64,000 bases of DNA from Megalonaias nervosa (taxonomy: Eukaryota; Mollusca; Bivalvia; Unionida; Unionidae): contig JAECUM010009467.1 of assembly GCA_016617855.1 (NCBI GenBank), forward strand, positions 28,672 through 92,671, written 5' to 3'. The translations under genes were made by a program, and so were the position numbers. Position 1 is the stretch's first letter, and each line of letters starts with the position of its first letter. The notes under the pieces are model-generated. The model did not search any database and was not told the DNA's origin. It worked only from the letters and a program-made list of their open reading frames with translations. Below are positions 49,409 to 59,573 of this stretch, piece by piece.

Positions 49409-49717
49409 ACTGCTCCAGTGGCCTAGTGGTTAGAGCGTCCGCTTCAGATGCGGGAGGTCGCGGGTTCGAACCCCAGCTGAGTGATAACAAAGACTTATAA
49501 AAATGGTACTAACAGCTGCCTCGCTTGGCACTCAGCATTAAGAGATCAGTGTTAGGACTGGTGTCAGGATAATGTGACTGGGTGAGACATCATGCTACAT
49601 GTCTGCAGCAAGATGCCCCAATGCAAGACATTACTATAAACTGCCACACTGCACACACTGCAGCAATATGACTGAAAAGTTGTTAAAGCTATGTTACAAA
49701 TCCAAATCACAACATCA
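49409..49717 (+). mobile_element. tRNA-derived SINE with conserved central domain, copy 3 (best preserved)
   Basis: The head is almost a complete tRNA-like sequence with box A GTGGCCTAGTGGTTAGAGCG and box B GCGGGTTCGAACCCC. The central domain (GTGTTAGGACTGGTGTCAGG, TAATGTGACTGGGTGAGACA) and the 3' end with TATGACTGAAAAGTTG follow. Flanks 49396-49408 and 49718-49730 are the identical 13-mer CATTATCAGCACA, a perfect target-site duplication, so this is a relatively recent insertion. Confidence 0.95.
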
Positions 49718-49879
49718 CATTATCAGCACAGAGGTAGTGTACATTATTGTGAAAATGGCACTACAATGAAAGTATTAGAACTGCATGTCCACCAATGTAC
49801 ATACTCAGCAAATGAAGTTGGTAAAACACTCTTAATAACTCAATATTAATCAATGAAAGTGTCTCATTGCTCAAATGAT

Positions 49880-50372
49880 GAATGGTATGTAGTAAGAGCT
49901 TGATTGTAGCCATTGATCTCAACTGTTTACATGATCAAAGAGCTTGATTGTGGCCACTGATCTCAACTGCTTACATGATCACAGTATGAGATTGATTGTA
50001 GCCATTGATCTCAACTGTTTACATGATCAGCGTAAGAACCTGATTATGGCAATTGATTTTAACTGCTTACATGATCAGAGTAAGAGCTTGATTATGGCCA
50101 TTGATCTAAACTGCTTACATGATCAGTGGAACAGTTTGATTATGGCCATTGATCTAAACTGCTTACATAATCAGAGTAAGAACTTGATTATGGCAATTAA
50201 TCTCAGCTGCTTACATGATCAGAGTAAGAGCTTGGTTATGGCCACTGATTTAAACTGATTACATGATCAGAGTAAGAGCCTGATTATGGCCACTGATTTA
50301 ATCTGCTTACATGATCAGAGTAAGAGCTTGGTTATGGCCATTGACCTCAACTGCTTACATGATCAGACAAAG
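49880..50372. repeat. 48-bp minisatellite, about ten copies
   Basis: The unit AGAGTAAGAGCTTGATTATG, GCCATTGATCTCAACTGCTT, ACATGATC is repeated about ten times. The length is a multiple of three, so a plus-strand frame stays open (16-residue repeat) without being a gene. Confidence 0.95.
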
Positions 50373-51037
50373 CATAGTTAATACAGCTATTAATAAATGT
50401 TACAGGTTTCATTATGTTCACAACTATGTGATTTATATGCACTTGCTAATTTTTAAGGGAGTCATTAAATTGGGTGGTGGGGGATCATGCAATCATTATA
50501 CTGGAGAAAGCCTTGCCTCACCAACCTAAACTCTAATTTTTTTATAGAAAATGTTATCATAGATAGTAACAAAGCCAGTCAGTAAAAAATATCTAGGCTT
50601 TACAATCTTAAAGTATCAAATAGGTAAATGAAATAAATTTAGTTAAAATTAGTAGCAATGCATTTTTCAATTCACAGAGTATAAAAATACACATTTTATG
50701 ATGCATCTTGCATACCTAATACATGTTTTTCAAAAGGCAGTGCATATTTGTATACATCTGATTTTATTTTAATTGTTCACATAAATTAAACCAATTCACT
50801 CTCATATATTTTGCCAACAAAAATATGCCTTTATCTCTTTTGTTATATATAGTGCTGAAATAGTGTAGCATTATGGTTTACACCACATGTACCACGAATG
50901 AGTACCATCAACCATGTCAACACCTTCACCCTATGATACTGCAGTGCATTGGTGATGTCATCTGCATCGTTAGGGAAATGGTGGTATTTGGCCTTTACGT
51001 TGCAAATTTCTAATCCCTGTTTTCACGTTTGTATCGC

Positions 51038-51302
51038 CGGGAGGTCGCGGGTTCGAACCCCGGCCGAGTCATACCAAAGACTTTCAAAAATGGTACTAAC
51101 AGCTGCCTCGCTTGGCGCTCAGCATTAAGAGGTTAGTGTTAGGACTGGTTGACCTGGTGTCAAGATAATGTGACTGGGTGGGACATCATGCTACATGTCT
51201 GCGGCATGATGCCCCAGTACTAAACATCACTATAAACTGTCACACTGCAGACATCGTAGCGATATGACTGAAAAATTGTTAAAGCTACGTTAAAAATTTA
51301 AA

Positions 51303-51333
<31 letters not shown>
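51038..51333 (+). mobile_element. tRNA-derived SINE, copy 4, 5'-truncated with (CA)n tail
   Basis: The copy begins just before box B (GGGAGGTCGCGGGTTCGAAC) and so lacks box A. It then follows the same central domain as copies 1-3 and ends in a CA repeat from 51303. The 14-mer CACGTTTGTATCGC occurs at 51024-51037 and 51334-51347, an exact target-site duplication. Therefore the truncation happened during integration and the CA repeat belongs to the SINE tail. Confidence 0.95.
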
Positions 51334-51342
<9 letters not shown>

Positions 51343-51347
51343 ATCGC

Positions 51348-53270
51348 TGTCGTAAAAATACCAAAAGCATGTCAGAACAAGTGTGCGGTGAGGTGGGCAA
51401 TGGTATTTATATTATACAAGTATTAAATCTTAAGTTAAAATACGAAAGGTAAACAAAAATATCATAGGAGTATTACATTTTAATAATAAATACAGCGAAA
51501 ATTTGTGACAACAGAAAATAACCTTTTCTGTATTACAAATGGGCCGTTCAGCTCAACTGAATCTCGCGTAACTGGGGTTTCGCATTTAGGCTACACAAGA
51601 AAAGAGAAAGGGTGACAGCTGTCAACTCGGGTTTTTCTAATCCCCGTGCTGTCTGCACCAGGCTTAAGTAACATAAATATTTCCTTTTAAAAACGCACAC
51701 TGGCTGCGAGTGTTAAGCTGGCTGATTCTTAGACACTTTTTGGGTGTCCCTATCGGCTGCGCACTTTCTTTCCTTTACATTCTAGCAATATCTTGTTACT
51801 GCGGACAAATATAAACCCTCCATCAAATTCTAACAAAATTCATGTGATCACAAACAAATAAATGACCCTATCGCTGCGCACATAGACGTTACTTACGAAA
51901 TTTATCGTGACATACTGTCCTTGGACATCAGCCTAACGTAGATTGCGCAGCTGTTGCCTGTGGAACTATGATCGAAGCAAATATTAAATGAGCGAGCAAA
52001 GTTAATCGTTACAAGAGACCCTTAATAAAACTTCTGCTATGTGAGTTTACGGATTGGTATATATCTAATTTACACACGCTAAAGAAAAAAATAACTACAA
52101 CAACCATAAACAATAACAAGAACTAATGTTATATCTCACACATCATAATTTCAGTGTTGTATCCAGTTACACGAATTTCTTCGCTATTTACATGGTACAT
52201 ATTTACATAAAGTGACAAACTCGATTTTGGAAAATGGTTTGTTCTAATTCTAAGAATCAACCCTACAGAGGGCGAGCAGTATTATCTCCATCTTAAAAAA
52301 TTATAATAACTTTTGTCTTATTTCTACTTTAAATATTTTAATTCTTTCTTTCTTTCTTTTTTTTTTTTCTCTTTCTCGTATGCGCGCTACTAAATAAAAT
52401 AATAGATAAAAACAGATTGTTAAGGAACTATATAGAAATAAATATTCATCAACGATGAAGGAGTTATTTCCCTTACATATTACACGGAATATATATTCTT
52501 CTTCTTTTCTTCTTCTTTCTTCTTCTTCTTATTATTATTAGCGAAAGTCTGACAAACGCCATACTTAAGACGTGTTAAATTTTGGCCTCATGTATCCTTT
52601 GAAGCTGTTTCTCCTCACAACAAATGCGTGTTGCAAGTTTGCCTCGTAAATGGTTCTGGGACTACTTGGCCATTAGTCAGCCCGCTAACGTTCTCGACCC
52701 TGCCTACCAGGGCCGACAAGGGGGGGTGGGGGGTGCAACCGGAAATATATGCCTGGGACCCGGGGGACGAACAACATTTTGTAATTTTATAAAAGAAAAC
52801 TTTTGTTCGAACAAGAACTAGGAGAGGCCCGGGTGTTTCTTATACCAGGGCCCGTGATCGCTCTCTCCGTCCATGCTGTCTACACAAATCGGCCCATAAT
52901 GTACTCCGACTTATTACGTATTCGGTTCCACACAACGTCCTCGGACCATTACAATCGGTCCATTATATACTCGGCCTTTCGGTCTACGATTTATCTAACA
53001 AAAACGTGAATGTAATGTTATTTATTCAACGGTCATTTAATTATTATTTTTTTTTCCCCCCTATTTTTTGTACGCTTCTTTCAACGGACATTTATTTTGC
53101 AGAAGAAATATAGAACAAAAATAATTATACCGGATTAATTAAATTATATACTGTATAAACAACATTTTATAAATTTCCTTGTGCTGCCGCTGTTAATTGT
53201 TACCGAGTTGAAGGTAGCACGTATCTACTCTACTCAGGCCGGGTATGTTATGGGAAAATGTCTGAATTAA
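51348..53270. other. unassigned sequence with pyrimidine-rich microsatellites
   Basis: Short CTT/TTC tracts at about 52340-52375 and 52496-52535. A loosely repeated ACTCGGCC/AATCGGTCC-like motif occurs at 52885-52990. No supported gene. Confidence 0.5.
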
Positions 53271-53277
53271 AATTGTT

Positions 53278-53697
53278 ATGGGCCGAATCTGTAATGGACT
53301 GACTTCTTTATGTCCCGAGATCTTAAGTTACCCTCATAACATTTTCGCTAGCTCCAATAAAATAACCCTAGCTACACCTTGGCGGATCGAGCAGATATTT
53401 ATGTGCTTCGGGTCGGTGACATTCATTGGATACGGAGGCAAGTCACCGAATCCAATCAAAATTAAGTTGTTCAAATTTGAAAACTGTTCCTACATGATCG
53501 AGACAAGGGGAACACACAACTTGAATGGACTCATAAATAAGCAATTTTCCACTGCAGGTTCGTATTTGTACAAATACCTTTCACTCAAATACACCTGTAA
53601 GGGTTTCTCTCTGGAACCAACCATTATGAACACCCAGAAAGAAATGAGAGGTGTACCTAGACGGGGCTACGACATAAAATTTGTTTATTACAAGTAG
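53278..53697 (+). CDS. unrecognised 139-codon ORF
   Basis: The frame opens at ATG 53278 (MGRICNGLTSLCPEILSYPH) and ends at TAG 53697. It is longer than chance would easily give in this AT-rich DNA. The sequence is of mixed composition with GSVTFIGYGGKSPNPIKIKL and a basic C-terminus (RGVPRRGYDIKFVYYK). No signal peptide, clear membrane segment or known motif is visible. It could be an exon, a viral accessory gene or a transposon remnant: it lies about 2 kb from the Polinton-like block and in the opposite orientation. Confidence 0.35.
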   Translation: MGRICNGLTSLCPEILSYPHNIFASSNKITLATPWRIEQIFMCFGSVTFIGYGGKSPNPIKIKLFKFENCSYMIETRGTHNLNGLINKQFSTAGSYLYKYLSLKYTCKGFSLEPTIMNTQKEMRGVPRRGYDIKFVYYK

Positions 53698-53799
53698 TAA
53701 TGTGGGGCTGTTTACGGACAATGGGAATTAGCATTACAGACCCACCCACCCACCCTCCCCGGGCACGTTTACGGACACGATTTATACGGACAAAAAATC

Positions 53800-53995
53800 A
53801 CCCTGGGTCTGTCTACGGGCAATGGGAATTTTGTATAGCGACTAGCACACCCTGGAACTGTATAGCGTCAATCGGAATTTTGTATAGCGACTAGCATACC
53901 CTGAGACTGTATAGCGTCAGTGGGAATTTTGTATAGCGACTAGCACACCCTGGGATAGTATAGCCTCAATGGGAATTTTGTATAGCGACAGGGGG
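53800..53995. repeat. 49-bp tandem repeat, about four copies
   Basis: The unit GTATAGCGACTAGCACACCC, TGGGACTGTATAGCGTCAAT, GGGAATTTT is repeated with few changes. Confidence 0.88.
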
Positions 53996-54004
53996 AATGG
54001 AACA

Positions 54005-54475
54005 GGTAGGGTGACGTCACGGTACTGGACAGTTGCAACAATGTAGCAAGGACCGTGACGTCATGCCACCTGTGTCATTTCTATATACAAACACGAATCA
54101 TTCGCATCCGTATTTGTGGATATTATAACTCTCTATACACAAGCCATCAGCCAATCAACAGTACTAAAAACAGCAACTATAAAAAATCAGCCACTGTTTC
54201 GTAGGCGGATGGCTTATATCAAATTACTTAAATACATAGAATCACGAACCATTCGTGTTCTACATCAATTTAATTCCTTAACTCCTAGACACTTGCAACA
54301 ATGTAGCAAGTACCGTGACGTCATGCCACCTATGTCATTTCTATATACAAACACGAATCATTCGCGTCCGTATTTGTGTATAGCAAGTACCGTGACGTCA
54401 TGCCACCTGTGTCATTTCTATACAAAGTTTGAATCATTCGCGTTCGTGTCAGTGAATAGTATAGTATAGTATGTT
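54005..54475. promoter_or_regulatory. repeat block with four CRE (TGACGTCA) palindromes
   Basis: TGACGTCA occurs at 54012-54019, 54056-54063, 54316-54323 and 54393-54400. The last three lie in a shared block with AGCAAGTACCGTGACGTCAT, GCCACCTGTGTCATTTCTAT and ACACGAATCATTCGC. TGACGTCA is the consensus CREB/ATF site; use in vivo is inference. The block sits between the 139-codon ORF and the viral gene cluster. Confidence 0.55.
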
Positions 54476-54699
54476 TTATATATTCTCTTTTTTTCCATAG
54501 ATTGATATTCATCAATCTATCATACACAAATTATAAAATCGACGAACAAAATTTTTTAGGTAAGAGAATAATGTTTTGGGGAGTTAAATATAAATTATAC
54601 AATCGAATAAAAAAAAATTTAGGCAAGAAAGAATAAATATCTTTTCGAGACAGTGGAGTGGCCCTGAAAAGGGTCTTTGTCGCGGACGCATAAACACGC

Positions 54700-55059
54700 C
54701 ATACTTACTATCCAAACAAACGGACGAGAACGCATAAAATACACACACACATATACTATCCACACCAACGAATGAGAATGCATAAAACACACACCTATTT
54801 ACTATCCACACCAACGAATGAGAATGCATAAAACACACACCTATTTACTATCCACACCAACGAATGAGAAAGCATAAAACACGCACCTATTTACTATCCA
54901 CACCAACGAATGAGAAAGCATAAAACACACACCTATTTACTATCCACACCAACGAATGAGAATGCATAAAACACACACCTATTTACTATCCACACCAACG
55001 AATGAGAAAGCACAAAACACACACCTATTTACTATCCACACCAACGAACGAGAATGCAT

Positions 55060-55102
<43 letters not shown>

Positions 55103-55240
55103 TTTACTAAAAACACCAACGAACGCGAATGCATAAAACACACACCTATTTACTATCATCACCAAATGAAAATGCATAAAACATACACCTATATACTATC
55201 CACACCAACGAACGCGAATGCATAAAACCCCTACTCAGTT
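54700..55240. repeat. 46-bp minisatellite, about eleven copies, with an AC microsatellite
   Basis: The unit AAAACACACACCTATTTACT, ATCCACACCAACGAATGAGA, ATGCAT is repeated about eleven times. The (AC)n core has expanded in one unit (about 55060-55100). It borders the viral gene block. Confidence 0.93.
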
Positions 55241-55419
55241 TTAGTGTCGGAACACTATGATAGCTAATGTCATGGTGAGGGATAGAGAGAAGCCAAAGAG
55301 CATTTGTAATGATAAATTTCTTTGAAAACAAACAACAGACACATTTTTTTCAAAACACAACATTTTTTTTAATTCAACAAACAACTAATCACTAACAAGT
55401 AACAATAACATCAAACAAA

Positions 55420-55970
55420 TTATTTTTGACAAGGTTGGCAACGTTGTGAAATCATGTGAGATTTCCACTGATGGAAGTCATGAGGCCATTGATGTACATT
55501 ACGATTCCTAGCTAAAGATAGCCATAATGGTCACAAAACCATCGATCTACTTTCTCATCGTTTCTAGAAGAGAGACGATCAAAATAAGTCACTAATTGTT
55601 CTAACGGATATCCAAGCCTGCGTTGATGAAGAAAATACACACAATATTGTCCACACACCATGGAATCTGTGCCTTGTAATTTCACATTATTGAATCGTGT
55701 CGTCTGGGCATTTCTTCTCATAAAGTCAATGATGTCGTCTTCCAAAGGGGTAATCCATACGAATCAAAATATTCCATGTAATCCTCTTGAGGGAAGTAGA
55801 CAGCAACCCAGTGGGTTCCCGGGTGGTGACTGTCGTCCGTGTTGATGACATAAACTTGATGGTCTTGAGGTTTTGCGATGAGGTAGTTCATCTTTAGCGC
55901 ACACGACAGGATTCCAAGAAGCAGTATACGAATTATTGTTCAAAAGGTAATAAAGTTCCCAGGTATCCAT
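55420..55970 (-). pseudogene. adenain-like cysteine protease of the Polinton/adintovirus element, frameshifted
   Basis: Starts at ATG 55970 (MDTWELYYLLNNNSY). Adenovirus-type maturation proteases cut capsid precursors and use a His-Asp/Glu-Gln-Cys catalytic set. A HWVAVYF block with the catalytic His lies at about 55800-55822, and QGTDSMVCGQYCVYF, carrying the Gln and Cys, at about 55635-55680. These blocks are in different frames: breaks occur near 55895 and 55750. A further open stretch with a CxxC pair near its end continues to about 55420 in a third frame. The stop of the capsid gene upstream lies 20 nt before this start. As it stands the locus cannot make a complete protease. Confidence 0.8.
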
Positions 55971-55990
55971 TTTTTGTTGTCTTGTTTTTC

Positions 55991-57795
55991 TCACAAGTAA
56001 TGATAAGTCATCAATTCAATTCTGACTTTTTGTTTGAAATGCTCTGTCAAGTAGCCGTTTCTTCGCCTTGTCTCCCAACTCTGGGCTAAGAGAGATTCGA
56101 TGCGATAGATCACTAGAGTAGTCAATGGAGGGCAGGAATGATCACGCAAGCCTTTATACCACTCATGCAACACTGCTTCTTCCGAGATGAGACTCCAAGC
56201 GTCGTCCAGATACTCGTCCAATTTTTCTTCTTGACTCATCATCATACATTTATCGTATTGAATTTGACTGGGATGATCATTTTGACATCCATAACAATAT
56301 TTCTTACTCAATTCCGTAATTGTATCCGCCAGGTGTTTAGCAAAACAGGACACTAAATGTTGTTCTTGTTCTGTCCATCTGGACGTGACCACTACCTCGT
56401 TCTCTTTGTCTTGGTCTTCGGGTTCTGCTTTCACGGTATCCTCCCATTCCATGTCCAAAGATTCTCCACCGTTCAAAGAGGGATAAGAGTCTTCCATAGT
56501 TTCTAATAGTCTAGAATGACTTCTCTCAAACTGTTGATAGAGGATGACGTTTACTGTCTCAGTGAGAGCTTCTGCAAACTGATTTTCCACATGCAGTTGA
56601 CCGAATTTTATAGGGTGGAAATGTCCCTCGTCGCTGCCTTGGTCTGGAGTGAAATCAAAAGCCCACAAAGTGTAACCTCCTTCATAATCTTCGTACGAAA
56701 TGCCGTGACTGGTGTTGGTTCCTAGCTGTCCGGTAGCTTCGTAAAGGGACAAGTACGATCTCAAGTAATTTTTCTGGACAAAATTAGGTTCGAAGGGTCT
56801 GGTACACAAGGTCTTGCCATCGCGACTGACTTCGATCTTGGACACTCTGTAGTGCTTAAACTGGCAAGGATTTTGATCGTGGGCTCCGTTGAGGGCTGCA
56901 TTACTGACGATGCCAACGATTAAACGTTTGGGTAACTGTCCTTGGAACAGATGATCTTCGATCTTGGATCGGAGTCCAGCAGCAATGGTGAATGTTTTCA
57001 CTTAGACAGGTCGTATCGGATACTTAGCGGTCGATCTGCTCAATGTGTGACTAATGTCGTTTCCGCTTTAGGTAACACTTCTACGCGACGCACGTAAAGT
57101 CTGGCTTCTTCAATGTTGGTTTTGTACTCGTTGGCATGAACCATCAAATGGAAAGCGACACTGCTGCGATTGAGTCTCAGGCGAATATCCACTCCGTTCA
57201 GCAAATACTTGTCTTGCAACCACATGTCCAAATGCAAGCGATCCATCAGTTCTAAACTACGACTTTGCAAGATTTTCCTTCGACGTTTGTTAAAACCCAC
57301 ATTGTGAGGATTGTCATCGGCTATCAGGGCTGTGTCGTTAAACGTGTCTTCACCTGCGGTGTCAGGTTTCCATACCACGCAAGCATCCAGATGAGTGTTC
57401 TTGGCCTCTTTTCCGTACGTCAAGAGATTTTCTAGGTACGCTCGATAAGGGTAAGTATCCATACTGCTGCTGACCAGTTTGTTATTCAAGTACAAATCCA
57501 CTTCGCTGAACAAGGAATGCATGAAATTGTTGACGGAAGCTACTCTGGCATCGGCTTTCGGATTGGTGTTGTCGGTTTTGATCACTTTCAGTTTCAGATA
57601 CAAGTAACTGCTATTCAGATCGATGTAATCTTCGGGTCGTCCTTTGATTTCAAACTCAATGGGAGCTGAATCCGTCAGAGAGGAGACGGGATGAAATTCG
57701 ACCCAATGGGATTCTTGCATCGTCATCATGGTGGGTGGCATGGCAAACAGATCCAGTTCCGACTTGGAACAAGCACAAGACTCTCGGTGCACCAT
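55991..57795 (-). pseudogene. hexon-like major capsid protein (double jelly roll), frameshifted
   Basis: Starts at ATG 57795 (MVHRESCACSKSELDLFAMP); the longer open frame uses a non-ATG codon. The first 250 codons include EFEIKGRPEDYIDLNSSYLY and VNNFMHSLFSEVDLYLN, typical of Polinton/adintovirus major capsid proteins. They end at 57040. The C-terminal 336 codons (KTFTIAAGLRSKIEDHLFQG onward; WAFDFTPDQG) run 57001-55991. At least two lesions lie between 57050 and 57000. The combined length of about 590 codons is close to that expected for this family. The protein would form the trimeric capsomer of an icosahedral shell. It is flanked by the pX-like and protease genes, the usual neighbours. 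Confidence 0.88.
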
Positions 57796-57805
57796 TTTCT
57801 TTTTT

Positions 57806-58247
57806 TTAATAATCAAAAACGTCTAACTCTCGGACAGTTTTTCTTTTCTTAGTCTTTCTAGCTCTAGGGGCGTGAAGTAATGTCAAGGGGTGTTTTCGTC
57901 GTCTTTTTCTGCCTTGTCCTTGCTGTGGCGTCAGGGAAGCAGGAATGCCTGACTCGACAGCGTCCAGAGCATTTATAGGAGTTTCTCGTCGGCGCAAAAT
58001 GTCTTTCCCCGTTTGAAGCAAGATATTTTTTGCCCGCTCTCAAGAAAGCTTCTTTGGGGTTTTGTTTGTCAGTGATGACATTTTGGAGAAATTCTTTACC
58101 TTGCATCAACGCGGCATCTTTCAAGGCGTGCAATCCCCGTGTCACCATCGGTTTCAAAACGGGAGCCACTGTACGAAGGGCCGATTTTAGCATATCTCCT
58201 AAACCATGTCCTCGCTGTCGAGCGACTCCTTGGTACACAGGATACAT
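57806..58247 (-). pseudogene. pX-like basic core peptide gene, frameshifted
   Basis: Starts at ATG 58247 (MYPVYQGVARQRGHGLGDML). A GHGLG motif is followed by an amphipathic stretch (LKSALRTVAPVLKPMVTRGL) and then a basic C-terminus (RKRRRKHPLTLLHAPRARKT) read in another frame to 57806. The frame break is at about 58020-57960. Small basic proteins of this shape next to the penton and hexon genes are counterparts of adenovirus core or cement peptides (pX/pVI type) in adintoviruses and Polintons. The exact role is inferred from position and composition. Confidence 0.65.
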
Positions 58248-58260
58248 GACTGACAAAGGG

Positions 58261-59170
58261 TTAGAGTAATCGTTTTCGTAAATGGAGTTTCACTGTGACT
58301 TTCCCTTTGGTGAATGGAATATTTTGTCCTAGATCTCCTTTTATAGTAATGTTGACAGTGTCGAAATATGACTTACTGACGGGTAAATAGTGAGGATGTA
58401 CAAATTCGCGGTGAACATGATAGGTGTTTCCACCTTCCTCGTCAGCGTTCGTGGCAGAATCCACTTTGAAAGGAATGACACGCAGTAACGGTACGGAGTT
58501 GTGTCCCACCACGTTGTTCGCCGCCACATCGGAGTACACAAAAATCAAATTCAGTCCTTGGTTCATTTCTATAGTGAATCGAAAATATTTCGCAAAATCC
58601 AAGTTGCTAGTAATGGCTGGTATTTCGGTTTTCACCTTGATCAACTTAGGGTCTCCACCCAAAATGTCATACAATTCAGGACAAAATGTAATGGCCAATA
58701 CTTTGTCCTCAGAAAATTTGATGAGTAGGCGACGAGCTATTTTGTGGCATTCGATCGTGACACTTTTTCTGATTCTCTCCAAGGCTTTGGCAAACACGGT
58801 ATTGAATTTGGTAGAAATCGTGTTCACCAAATGTTGTCCACTAAAATAATAACCTGGGGGAATGGTCAACTGATAGGTGGTTCGTTTAGTTTTGGGATCT
58901 TGTGTTTTCATAGTCACTTGCAGTGGTGCGTTCATCCAAGGCTTGTTGCACTTGCTCGTCATGAACTTCTACCGTAAAAGTGTTTTGATTTTCGATGATG
59001 TTTTTGATTTGTGTAGGGTGAATCATTTCCACCAAAGCCACTTTCCAATAGGCTTCGTGATCCAATTGGATGGCCTGAGGTGATTTGCCCGTGTAATAGC
59101 ACAAAGTGTTATTGGGAAACACCTCCATGGAACTGTCACTGGGTAACGTTAAGTACAATTGATTGTTCAT
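58261..59170 (-). pseudogene. penton-like minor capsid protein (single jelly roll), one frameshift
   Basis: Starts at ATG 59170 (MNNQLYLTLPSDSSMEVFPN). This ATG overlaps the stop of the upstream membrane-protein gene in ATGA. The N-terminal piece has EAYWKVALVEMIHPTQIKNI, characteristic of the minor capsid proteins of Polintons. The remaining 220-odd codons (QLTIPPGYYFSGQHLVNTIS ... KVTVKLHLRKRLL) are in another frame down to 58261. The break lies within 58962-58886. The product would occupy the capsid vertices. Confidence 0.83.
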
Positions 59171-59568
59171 AATTCCAGAGTTCTAGTGTCCGAGGGGTCA
59201 CTGGAAGTCAGAGGAGTGTCTAAAAGAGGATTGTTGTGATTGGATTGGTCACTGTTGAAAGGGGCGCTGACGTTGGACGCAAGGCTCCCGTTCGAGGAAT
59301 ATTTCAGGGACAGATTCGGAAGAAGGTAACCGATGCAACTGCTGAGTAAAATGGTCCACAATTGTTTGTCTCCTTGTTGCAAACTCAAATTGGCAATGGC
59401 AGCACTGATGACACAATACACCACAAAGATTTGGCAGAAAAAGACGATTTGCGTTTTAGGCACACGTTCTCCACACCACACCCACAAGGGCTGCTTTTGT
59501 AGATCTTGCACAGAAGAACTGGGCGAAGGAGTGGTCACTGCAGTAGCTGAGGCTGTGTTGAAGGGCAT
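59167..59568 (-). CDS. two-segment membrane protein of the Polinton/adintovirus block (intact)
   Basis: Starts at ATG 59568 (MPFNTASATAVTTPSPSSSV), 133 codons, ending in the TGA of an ATGA overlap with the penton gene. It has PLWVWCGERVPKTQIVFFCQ, a hydrophobic segment (IVFFCQIFVVYCVISAAIA), a short loop (NLSLQQGDKQ) and a second hydrophobic segment (LWTILLSSCIGYLLP). The C-terminus is Ser/Asn-rich. Proteins with this VPKTxIxFFCQ and SSCIGYLLP pattern accompany capsid genes in Polintons; the function is not established. A TATA-like ACTATAAAAAG lies just upstream. It is one of the few undamaged frames of the block. Confidence 0.75.
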   Translation of the reverse strand: MPFNTASATAVTTPSPSSSVQDLQKQPLWVWCGERVPKTQIVFFCQIFVVYCVISAAIANLSLQQGDKQLWTILLSSCIGYLLPNLSLKYSSNGSLASNVSAPFNSDQSNHNNPLLDTPLTSSDPSDTRTLEL

Positions 59569-59573
59569 GATGG

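Noticed and set aside
49409..49480. A genuine tRNA gene
   Set aside because: Box A and box B are good, but the head continues directly into the SINE body and the whole unit is bounded by a 13-bp target duplication.
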